NCBI GenBank assembly: GCA_964017235.1
Contig: OZ024935.1
Coordinates: 89,805,052-89,869,051, forward strand
Direction of reading: 5' to 3'
DNA from: Sabellastarte sp. h YS-2021
Taxonomy: Eukaryota; Annelida; Polychaeta; Sabellida; Sabellidae
DNA length: 64,000 nucleotides
Under the pieces are notes generated by a model, which was not told where the DNA came from, ran no database searches, and saw nothing but the letters and a program-made list of their open reading frames with translations. This document shows positions 1 through 9,544 of this stretch, one piece after another (within the stretch, counting starts at the first letter, position 1; each line of letters opens with the position of its first letter). Both the position numbers and the translations under genes were made by a program.

Positions 1-87
1 AGGAGGCCTGTAATTCGCCTTCTGGGGGGTGCCTTAAGATTTGCTCATATTTTGACCAATAAGGCAGAAGTGAGGCTGTAAACCATA

Positions 88-93
88 TTTTTT
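88..93 (+). repeat. T-run marker (T6/T5) of each monomer
   Basis: Six T in most monomers, five T in 19. Seventeen of the 18 monomers directly after a 180-bp segment are T5 (exception: start 13,266). Only two monomers not after a segment are T5 (starts 3,192 and 7,386). The linkage makes this run a good recombination marker. Confidence 0.9.
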
Positions 94-99
94 GGCGAG

Positions 100-112
100 A
101 GTGGGCACCACT
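100..112 (+). other. Short hairpin AGTGG-GCA-CCACT (per monomer)
   Basis: A 5-bp perfect stem with a 3-base loop lies 6 bases after the T run. In RNA form the preceding AUUUUUUGG resembles an Sm-binding site followed by a 3' stem-loop, as in small nuclear RNAs. I infer no gene from this, because the rest matches no snRNA or spliced-leader RNA that I know. Confidence 0.35.
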
Positions 113-161
113 AAAAGAGAAATAAGTAGTGTATTCATTAAGAAATACATACCAAGCTCAA

Positions 162-173
162 AATACATGTATT
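162..173. repeat. 12-bp perfect palindrome AATACATGTATT (per monomer)
   Basis: Perfect dyad at c162-c173, present in the core monomers; the first instance is given. The inner ACATGT recurs in the 180-bp segment (i3-i8 and i59-i64). The chance of a perfect 12-bp palindrome somewhere in a random 502-bp unit is about 0.1, so this is only mildly unusual. Confidence 0.85.
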
Positions 174-361
174 GGGAGTGCATGTAGCGAGGGTACCATC
201 AACAAGAAAATCAGCTCAAAACACCCCTTAAATGGGTTGGATCTGGTTCAGATTTTCACAGGAAACTCAGTTTCCACCATAGAATTAAATTGCATTTGTC
301 TGACAAACTCGAGGGCCATATTTGGAATTTCAGTTTTTCGGGGTGTGGACCTGGTCTGCCC

Positions 362-375
362 CCCCTCATGAGGGG
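362..375. repeat. 14-bp perfect palindrome CCCCTCATGAGGGG (per monomer)
   Basis: Perfect dyad at c362-c375, extending from a C7 run; the first instance is given. It could form a short cruciform or bind a dimeric protein. The c361T variant leaves it intact. The one-base loss near c366 (about 54,935 and 60,133) and c373A (59,638) break it. Chance expectation per 502 bp is about 0.03. Confidence 0.85.
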
Positions 376-490
376 TAATTTCAGGTATATCATATTGTGG
401 TCAATCTGGAGCACTTATGGAATTTCAGACATGTTTTGATCAGAAATGAGGACATTTTAGGCACATTTGGAGCAGTGACTACTGGTGTGG

Positions 491-498
491 TATATAGG
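491..498 (+). promoter_or_regulatory. TATA-like word TATATAGG (per monomer)
   Basis: A TATA-box-like word at c491-c498 is followed after about 90 bases by the next monomer's T5/T6 run (590-595 for this instance). That run could act as an RNA polymerase III stop. The arrangement could give a transcript of roughly 70 nt per monomer. This rests on two very short motifs and may be chance. Confidence 0.2.
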
Positions 499-511
499 CC
501 CCAGGAGGCCT
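496..511. other. Hairpin AGGCC-CCAGGA-GGCCT at the chosen monomer boundary
   Basis: A 5-bp GC-rich stem with a 6-base loop spans c496-c502 and c1-c9 of the next monomer, next to the TATA-like word. It includes the StuI-type site AGGCCT (c4-c9). No function can be assigned. Confidence 0.4.
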
Positions 512-976
512 GTAATTCGCCTTCTGGGAGGTGCCTTAAGATTTGCTCATATTTTGACCAATAAGGCAGAAGTGAGGCTGTAAACCATATTTTTTGGCGA
601 GAGTGGGCACCACTAAAAGAGAAATAAGTAGTGTATTCATTAAGAAATACATACCAAGCTCAAAATACATGTATTGGGAGTGCATGTAGCGAGGGTACCA
701 TCAACAAGAAAATCAGCTCAAAACACCCCTTAAATGGGTTGGATCTGGTTCAGATTTTCACAGGAAACTCAGTTTCCACCATAGAATTAAATTGCATTTG
801 TCTGACAAACTCGAGGGCCATATTTGGAATTTCAGTTTTTCGGGGTGTGGACCTGGTCTGCCTCCCCTCATGAGGGGTAATTTCAGGTATATCATATTGT
901 GGTCAATCTGGAGCACTTATGGAATTTCAGACATGGTTTGATCAGAAATGAGGACATTTTAGGCACATTTGGAGCA

Positions 977-1156
977 TTACATGTCTGAACACAAATTATT
1001 TAACCCGAATATTGCTGTTAAAATGGTGTAAAATACATGTAAATCAGCCCAAATGAGTAGTAAATGTTGGTCTATAATTCTGAAATTTGGCAAGAAAATA
1101 GTCTGTAACCCACTAAATCTGACTGCATAGGTTTTCGAATTACATCCAGTATAGCA
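977..1156 (+). repeat. 180-bp segment, copy 1 (reference i1-i180, i160C type)
   Basis: This segment lies between c474 and c475 of a core monomer and is the reference for i1-i180. It holds 58 G+C of 180 (about 32%), ten points below the core. The core bases just before it end in AGCA and the segment itself ends in AGCA. That leaves a 4-bp direct repeat which could be a target-site duplication or the microhomology of a deletion. I see no terminal inverted repeat. It contains AAAATACATGTA (i54-i65), also in the core at c160-c171. Base i160 is C, making a TTCGAA word. The next monomer is T5. Confidence 0.95.
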
Positions 1157-4100
1157 GTGACTACTGGTGTGGTATATAGGCCCCAGGAGGCCTGTAATTC
1201 GCCTTCTGGGGGGTGCCTTAAGATTTGCTCATATTTTGACCAATAAGGCAGAAGTGAGGCTGTAAACCATATTTTTGGCGAGAGTGGGCACCACTAAAAG
1301 AGAAATAAGTAGTGTATTCATTAAGAAATACATACCAAGCTCAAAATACATGTATTGGGAGTGCATGTAGCGAGGGTACCATCAACAAGAAAATCAGCTC
1401 AAAACACCCCTTAAATGGGTTGGATCTGGTTCAGATTTTCACAGGAAACTCAGTTTCCACCATAGAATTAAATTGCATTTGTCTGACAAACTCGAGGGCC
1501 ATATTTGGAATTTCAGTTTTTCGGGGTGTGGACCTGGTCTGCCCCCCCTCATGAGGGGTAATTTCAGGTATATCATATTGTGGTCAATCTGGAGCACTTA
1601 TGGAATTTCAGACATGTTTTGATCAGAAATGAGGACATTTTAGGCACATTTGGAGCAGTGACTACTGGTGTGGTATATAGGCCCCAGGAGGCCTGTAATT
1701 CGCCTTCTGGGGGGTGCCTTAAGATTTGCTCATATTTTGACCAATAAGGCAGAAGTGAGGCTGTAAACCATATTTTTTGGCGAGAGTGGGCACCACTAAA
1801 AGAGAAATAAGTAGTGTATTCATTAAGAAATACATACCAAGCTCAAAATACATGTATTGGGAGTGCATGTAGCGAGGGTACCATCAACAAGAAAATCAGC
1901 TCAAAACACCCCTTAAATGGGTTGGATCTGGTTCAGATTTTCACAGGAAACTCAGTTTCCACCATAGAATTAAATTGCATTTGTCTGACAAACTCGAGGG
2001 CCATATTTGGAATTTCAGTTTTTCGGGGTGTGGACCTGGTCTGCCCCCCCTCATGAGGGGTAATTTCAGGTATATCATATTGTTGTCAATCTGGAGCACT
2101 TATGGAATTTCAGACATGTTTTGATCAGAAATGAGGACATTTTAGGCACATTTGGAGCAGTGACTACTGGTGTGGTATATAGGCCCCAGGAGGCCTGTAA
2201 TTTGCCTTCTGGGGGGTGCCTTAAGATTTGCTCATATTTTGACCAATAAGGCAGAAGTGAGGCTGTAAACCATATTTTTTGGCGAGAGTGGGCACCACTA
2301 AAAGAGAAATAAGTAGTGTATTCATTAAGAAATACATACCAAGCTCAAAATACATGTATTGGGAGTGCATGTAGCGAGGGTACCATCAACAAGAAAATCA
2401 GCTCAAAACACCCCTTAAATGGGTTGGATCTGGTTCAGATTTTCACAGGAAACTCAGTTTCCACCATAGAATTAAATTGCATTTGTCTGACAAACTCGAG
2501 GGCCATATTTGGAATTTCAGTTTTTCGGGGTGTGGACCTGGTCTGCCCCCCCTCATGAGGGGTAATTTCAGGTATATCATATTGTGGTCAATCTGGAGCA
2601 CTTATGGAATTTCAGACATGTTTTGATCAGAAATGAGGACATTTTAGGCACATTTGGAGCAGTGACTACTGGTGTGGTATATAGGCCCCAGGAGGCCTGT
2701 AATTCGCCTTCTGGGGGGTGCCTTAAGATTTGCTCATATTTTGACCAATAAGGCAGAAGTGAGGCTGTAAACCATATTTTTTGGCGAGAGTGGGCACCAC
2801 TAAAAGAGAAATAAGTAGTGTATTCATTAAGAAATACATACCAAGCTCAAAATACATGTATTGGGAGTGCATGTAGCGAGGGTACCATCAACAAGAAAAT
2901 CAGCTCAAAACACCCCTTAAATGGGTTGGATCTGGTTCAGATTTTCACAGGAAACTCAGTTTCCACCATAGAATTAAATTGCATTTGTCTGACAAACTCG
3001 AGGGCCATATTTGGAATTTCAGTTTTTCGGGGTGTGGACCTGGTCTGCCCCCCCTCATGAGGGGTAATTTCAGGTATATCATATTGTGGTCAATCTGGAG
3101 CACTTATGGAATTTCAGACATGTTTTGATCAGAAATGAGGACATTTTAGGCACATTTGGAGCAGTGACTACTGGTGTGGTATATAGGCCCCAGGAGGCCT
3201 GTAATTCGCCTTCTGGGGGGTGCCTTAAGATTTGCTCATATTTTGACCAATAAGGCAGAAGTGAGGCTGTAAACCATATTTTTGGCGAGAGTGGGCACCA
3301 CTAAAAGAGAAATAAGTAGTGTATTCATTAAGAAATACATACCAAGCTCAAAATACATGTATTGGGAGTGCATGTAGCGAGGGTACCATCAACAAGAAAA
3401 TCAGCTCAAAACACCCCTTAAATGGGTTGGATCTGGTTCAGATTTTCACAGGAAACTCAGTTTCCACCATAGAATTAAATTGCATTTGTCTGACAAACTC
3501 GAGGGCCATATTTGGAATTTCAGTTTTTCGGGGTGTGGACCTGGTCTGCCCCCCCTCATGAGGGGTAATTTCAGGTATATCATATTGTGGTCAATCTGGA
3601 GCACTTATGGAATTTCAGACATGTTTTGATCAGAAATGAGGACATTTTAGGCACATTTGGAGCAGTGACTACTGGTGTGGTATATAGGCCCCAGGAGGCC
3701 TGTAATTCGCCTTCTGGGGGGTGCCTTAAGATTTGCTCATATTTTGACCAATAAGGCAGAAGTGAGGCTGTAAACCATATTTTTTGGCGAGAGTGGGCAC
3801 CACTAAAAGAGAAATAAGTAGTGTATTCATTAAGAAATACATACCAAGCTCAAAATACATGTATTGGGAGTGCATGTAGCGAGGGTACCATCAACAAGAA
3901 AATCAGCTCAAAACACCCCTTAAATGGGTTGGATCTGGTTCAGATTTTCACAGGAAACTCAGTTTCCACCATAGAATTAAATTGCATTTGTCTGACAAAC
4001 TCGAGGGCCATATTTGGAATTTCAGTTTTTCGGGGTGTGGACCTGGTCTGCCCCCCCTCATGAGGGGTAATTTCAGGTATATCATATTGTTGTCAATCTG

Positions 4101-5350
4101 GAGCACTTATGGAATTTCAGACATGTTTTGATCAGAAATGAGGACATTTTAGGCACATTTGGAGCAGTGACTACTGGTGTGGTATATAGGCCCCAGGAGG
4201 CCTGTAATTCGCCTTCTGGGGGGTGCCTTAAGATTTGCTCATATTTTGACCAATAAGGCAGAAGTGAGGCTGTAAACCATATTTTTTGGCGAGAGTGGGC
4301 ACCACTAAAAGAGAAATAAGTAGTGTATTCATTAAGAAATACATACCAAGCTCAAAATACATGTATTGGGAGTGCATGTAGCGAGGGTACCATCAACAAG
4401 AAAATCAGCTCAAAACACCCCTTAAATGGGTTGGATCTGGTTCAGATTTTCACAGGAAACTCAGTTTCCACCATAGAATTAAATTGCATTTGTCTGACAA
4501 ACTCGAGGGCCATATTTGGAATTTCAGTTTTTCGGGGTGTGGACCTGGTCTGCCCCCCCTCATGAGGGGTAATTTCAGGTATATCATATTGTGGTCAATC
4601 TGGAGCACTTATGGAATTTCAGACATGTTTTGATCAGAAATGAGGACATTTTAGGCACATTTGGAGCAGTGACTACTGGTGTGGTATATAGGCCCCAGGA
4701 GGCCTGTAATTCGCCTTCTGGGAGGTGCCTTAAGATTTGCTCATATTTTGACCAATAAGGCAGAAGTGAGGCTGTAAACCATATTTTTTGGCGAGAGTGG
4801 GCACCACTAAAAGAGAAATAAGTAGTGTATTCATTAAGAAATACATACCAAGCTCAAAATACATGTATTGGGAGTGCATGTAGCGAGGGTACCATCAACA
4901 AGAAAATCAGCTCAAAACACCCCTTAAATGGGTTGGATCTGGTTCAGATTTTCACAGGAAACTCAGTTTCCACCATAGAATTAAATTGCATTTGTCTGAC
5001 AAACTCGAGGGCCATATTTGGAATTTCAGTTTTTCGGGGTGTGGACCTGGTCTGCCTCCCCTCATGAGGGGTAATTTCAGGTATATCATATTGTGGTCAA
5101 TCTGGAGCACTTATGGAATTTCAGACATGGTTTGATCAGAAATGAGGACATTTTAGGCACATTTGGAGCATTACATGTCTGAACACAAATTATTTAACCC
5201 GAATATTGCTGTTAAAATGGTGTAAAATACATGTAAATCAGCCCAAATGAGTAGTAAATGTTGGTCTATAATTCTGAAATTTGGCAAGAAAATAGTCTGT
5301 AACCCACTAAATCTGACTGCATAGGTTTTCGAATTACATCCAGTATAGCA
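1157..5350 (+). repeat. 4,194-bp HOR, 8 monomers, first full copy
   Basis: Eight monomers start at 1,185, 1,687, 2,189, 2,691, 3,192, 3,694, 4,196 and 4,697. Monomer 1 has T5, monomer 2 has c399T, monomer 3 has c16T, monomer 5 has T5 without a preceding 180-bp segment, monomer 6 has c399T, and monomer 8 has c27A, c361T and c434G followed by the 180-bp segment. The 8-mer looks like two related tetramers, each beginning with a T5 monomer followed by a c399T monomer. Only the second tetramer ends in the 180-bp segment. Confidence 0.92.
5171..5350 (+). repeat. 180-bp segment, copy 2 (i160C type)
   Basis: Same length and insertion point as copy 1, following a c27A/c361T/c434G monomer and followed by a T5 monomer. 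i160 is C. Confidence 0.95.
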
Positions 5351-8300
5351 GTGACTACTGGTGTGGTATATAGGCCCCAGGAGGCCTGTAATTCGCCTTC
5401 TGGGGGGTGCCTTAAGATTTGCTCATATTTTGACCAATAAGGCAGAAGTGAGGCTGTAAACCATATTTTTGGCGAGAGTGGGCACCACTAAAAGAGAAAT
5501 AAGTAGTGTATTCATTAAGAAATACATACCAAGCTCAAAATACATGTATTGGGAGTGCATGTAGCGAGGGTACCATCAACAAGAAAATCAGCTCAAAACA
5601 CCCCTTAAATGGGTTGGATCTGGTTCAGATTTTCACAGGAAACTCAGTTTCCACCATAGAATTAAATTGCATTTGTCTGACAAACTCGAGGGCCATATTT
5701 GGAATTTCAGTTTTTCGGGGTGTGGACCTGGTCTGCCCCCCCTCATGAGGGGTAATTTCAGGTATATCATATTGTGGTCAATCTGGAGCACTTATGGAAT
5801 TTCAGACATGTTTTGATCAGAAATGAGGACATTTTAGGCACATTTGGAGCAGTGACTACTGGTGTGGTATATAGGCCCCAGGAGGCCTGTAATTCGCCTT
5901 CTGGGGGGTGCCTTAAGATTTGCTCATATTTTGACCAATAAGGCAGAAGTGAGGCTGTAAACCATATTTTTTGGCGAGAGTGGGCACCACTAAAAGAGAA
6001 ATAAGTAGTGTATTCATTAAGAAATACATACCAAGCTCAAAATACATGTATTGGGAGTGCATGTAGCGAGGGTACCATCAACAAGAAAATCAGCTCAAAA
6101 CACCCCTTAAATGGGTTGGATCTGGTTCAGATTTTCACAGGAAACTCAGTTTCCACCATAGAATTAAATTGCATTTGTCTGACAAACTCGAGGGCCATAT
6201 TTGGAATTTCAGTTTTTCGGGGTGTGGACCTGGTCTGCCCCCCCTCATGAGGGGTAATTTCAGGTATATCATATTGTTGTCAATCTGGAGCACTTATGGA
6301 ATTTCAGACATGTTTTGATCAGAAATGAGGACATTTTAGGCACATTTGGAGCAGTGACTACTGGTGTGGTATATAGGCCCCAGGAGGCCTGTAATTTGCC
6401 TTCTGGGGGGTGCCTTAAGATTTGCTCATATTTTGACCAATAAGGCAGAAGTGAGGCTGTAAACCATATTTTTTGGCGAGAGTGGGCACCACTAAAAGAG
6501 AAATAAGTAGTGTATTCATTAAGAAATACATACCAAGCTCAAAATACATGTATTGGGAGTGCATGTAGCGAGGGTACCATCAACAAGAAAATCAGCTCAA
6601 AACACCCCTTAAATGGGTTGGATCTGGTTCAGATTTTCACAGGAAACTCAGTTTCCACCATAGAATTAAATTGCATTTGTCTGACAAACTCGAGGGCCAT
6701 ATTTGGAATTTCAGTTTTTCGGGGTGTGGACCTGGTCTGCCCCCCCTCATGAGGGGTAATTTCAGGTATATCATATTGTGGTCAATCTGGAGCACTTATG
6801 GAATTTCAGACATGTTTTGATCAGAAATGAGGACATTTTAGGCACATTTGGAGCAGTGACTACTGGTGTGGTATATAGGCCCCAGGAGGCCTGTAATTCG
6901 CCTTCTGGGGGGTGCCTTAAGATTTGCTCATATTTTGACCAATAAGGCAGAAGTGAGGCTGTAAACCATATTTTTTGGCGAGAGTGGGCACCACTAAAAG
7001 AGAAATAAGTAGTGTATTCATTAAGAAATACATACCAAGCTCAAAATACATGTATTGGGAGTGCATGTAGCGAGGGTACCATCAACAAGAAAATCAGCTC
7101 AAAACACCCCTTAAATGGGTTGGATCTGGTTCAGATTTTCACAGGAAACTCAGTTTCCACCATAGAATTAAATTGCATTTGTCTGACAAACTCGAGGGCC
7201 ATATTTGGAATTTCAGTTTTTCGGGGTGTGGACCTGGTCTGCCCCCCCTCATGAGGGGTAATTTCAGGTATATCATATTGTGGTCAATCTGGAGCACTTA
7301 TGGAATTTCAGACATGTTTTGATCAGAAATGAGGACATTTTAGGCACATTTGGAGCAGTGACTACTGGTGTGGTATATAGGCCCCAGGAGGCCTGTAATT
7401 CGCCTTCTGGGGGGTGCCTTAAGATTTGCTCATATTTTGACCAATAAGGCAGAAGTGAGGCTGTAAACCATATTTTTGGCGAGAGTGGGCACCACTAAAA
7501 GAGAAATAAGTAGTGTATTCATTAAGAAATACATACCAAGCTCAAAATACATGTATTGGGAGTGCATGTAGCGAGGGTACCATCAACAAGAAAATCAGCT
7601 CAAAACACCCCTTAAATGGGTTGGATCTGGTTCAGATTTTCACAGGAAACTCAGTTTCCACCATAGAATTAAATTGCATTTGTCTGACAAACTCGAGGGC
7701 CATATTTGGAATTTCAGTTTTTCGGGGTGTGGACCTGGTCTGCCCCCCCTCATGAGGGGTAATTTCAGGTATATCATATTGTGGTCAATCTGGAGCACTT
7801 ATGGAATTTCAGACATGTTTTGATCAGAAATGAGGACATTTTAGGCACATTTGGAGCAGTGACTACTGGTGTGGTATATAGGCCCCAGGAGGCCTGTAAT
7901 TCGCCTTCTGGGGGGTGCCTTAAGATTTGCTCATATTTTGACCAATAAGGCAGAAGTGAGGCTGTAAACCATATTTTTTGGCGAGAGTGGGCACCACTAA
8001 AAGAGAAATAAGTAGTGTATTCATTAAGAAATACATACCAAGCTCAAAATACATGTATTGGGAGTGCATGTAGCGAGGGTACCATCAACAAGAAAATCAG
8101 CTCAAAACACCCCTTAAATGGGTTGGATCTGGTTCAGATTTTCACAGGAAACTCAGTTTCCACCATAGAATTAAATTGCATTTGTCTGACAAACTCGAGG
8201 GCCATATTTGGAATTTCAGTTTTTCGGGGTGTGGACCTGGTCTGCCCCCCCTCATGAGGGGTAATTTCAGGTATATCATATTGTTGTCAATCTGGAGCAC

Positions 8301-9544
8301 TTATGGAATTTCAGACATGTTTTGATCAGAAATGAGGACATTTTAGGCACATTTGGAGCAGTGACTACTGGTGTGGTATATAGGCCCCAGGAGGCCTGTA
8401 ATTCGCCTTCTGGGGGGTGCCTTAAGATTTGCTCATATTTTGACCAATAAGGCAGAAGTGAGGCTGTAAACCATATTTTTTGGCGAGAGTGGGCACCACT
8501 AAAAGAGAAATAAGTAGTGTATTCATTAAGAAATACATACCAAGCTCAAAATACATGTATTGGGAGTGCATGTAGCGAGGGTACCATCAACAAGAAAATC
8601 AGCTCAAAACACCCCTTAAATGGGTTGGATCTGGTTCAGATTTTCACAGGAAACTCAGTTTCCACCATAGAATTAAATTGCATTTGTCTGACAAACTCGA
8701 GGGCCATATTTGGAATTTCAGTTTTTCGGGGTGTGGACCTGGTCTGCCCCCCCTCATGAGGGGTAATTTCAGGTATATCATATTGTGGTCAATCTGGAGC
8801 ACTTATGGAATTTCAGACATGTTTTGATCAGAAATGAGGACATTTTAGGCACATTTGGAGCAGTGACTACTGGTGTGGTATATAGGCCCCAGGAGGCCTG
8901 TAATTCGCCTTCTGGGAGGTGCCTTAAGATTTGCTCATATTTTGACCAATAAGGCAGAAGTGAGGCTGTAAACCATATTTTTTGGCGAGAGTGGGCACCA
9001 CTAAAAGAGAAATAAGTAGTGTATTCATTAAGAAATACATACCAAGCTCAAAATACATGTATTGGGAGTGCATGTAGCGAGGGTACCATCAACAAGAAAA
9101 TCAGCTCAAAACACCCCTTAAATGGGTTGGATCTGGTTCAGATTTTCACAGGAAACTCAGTTTCCACCATAGAATTAAATTGCATTTGTCTGACAAACTC
9201 GAGGGCCATATTTGGAATTTCAGTTTTTCGGGGTGTGGACCTGGTCTGCCTCCCCTCATGAGGGGTAATTTCAGGTATATCATATTGTGGTCAATCTGGA
9301 GCTCTTATGGAATTTCAGACATGGTTTGATCAGAAATGAGGACATTTTAGGCACATTTGGAGCATTACATGTCTGAACACAAATTATTTAACCCGAATAT
9401 TGCTGTTAAAATGGTGTAAAATACATGTAAATCAGCCCAAATGAGTAGTAAATGTTGGTCTATAATTCTGAAATTTGGCAAGAAAATAGTCTGTAACCCA
9501 CTAAATCTGACTGCATAGGTTTTCGAATTACATCCAGTATAGCA
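5351..9544 (+). repeat. 4,194-bp HOR, 8 monomers, second full copy
   Basis: This copy repeats the monomer order and markers of the preceding block with an exact 4,194-bp offset (T5 at the first and fifth monomers, c399T at the second and sixth, c16T at the third, c27A/c361T/c434G at the eighth). The only difference I found is c413T at 9,303, where the earlier copy has A at 5,109. Such near-identity points to recent duplication. Confidence 0.92.
9365..9544 (+). repeat. 180-bp segment, copy 3 (i160C type)
   Basis: Last copy with i160C. It follows a c27A/c361T/c413T/c434G monomer and precedes a T5 monomer. Confidence 0.95.

Larger units (their letters stand above)
1..502 (+). repeat. Reference core monomer (c1-c502)
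   Basis: This is the first complete core copy and the coordinate reference used here. It contains 212 G+C of 502 bases. In order it holds a G-rich stretch (c24-c29), a T6 run (c88-c93), a 5-bp hairpin (c100-c112), the 12-bp palindrome AATACATGTATT (c162-c173), a KpnI-type site (c192-c197), an XhoI-type site (c308-c313), a C7 run with the 14-bp palindrome CCCCTCATGAGGGG (c362-c375), a BclI-type site (c437-c442), the insertion point for the 180-bp segment (c474/c475) and a TATA-like word (c491-c498). Polymorphic positions I noticed among copies are c16, c22, c27, c38, the T run, c239, c241, c243, c275, c343, c361, c366, c373, c399, c413, c434, c441 and c479. Confidence 0.95.
1..1156 (+). repeat. 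Tail of a truncated 4,194-bp HOR copy (2 monomers)
   Basis: Two monomers (starts 1 and 503) and a 180-bp segment match, marker for marker, the last two monomers of the next HOR copy, 4,194 bp downstream. The second monomer carries c27A (529), c361T (863) and c434G (936). These three markers recur together only at 4,697 and 8,891. The window edge therefore cuts an earlier copy of the same HOR. Confidence 0.9.

Noticed and set aside
100..118. Helitron 3' end (hairpin followed by CTRR)
   Set aside because: A CTAA word is present, but it overlaps the hairpin stem instead of following it by about 10 bases, and no matching 5' TC end is seen.
129..371. An 80-codon open frame repeated in every monomer (c129-c371)
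   Set aside because: It starts only at GTG and has no ATG in frame, so it is not a likely eukaryotic gene. Its apparent conservation follows from satellite homogeneity. Copies carry changes that alter residues (at c241, c343, c361) and a frameshift near c366, and the protein shows no recognisable domain.
1..502. Tandem rRNA, tRNA, histone or snRNA gene cluster
   Set aside because: No 5S rRNA, tRNA, U-snRNA or histone sequence is recognisable in the unit on either strand.
517..614. Spliced-leader RNA gene
   Set aside because: No usable donor site lies at the right distance before the Sm-like site; the only GTAA word (c80-c83) is just a few bases from it. No leader that I know matches.
977..1156. 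The 180-bp segment as a DNA transposon or SINE
   Set aside because: There are no terminal inverted repeats, no A-rich tail, no tRNA-like box A/box B and only one insertion site. The AGCA flanks alone do not prove transposition.
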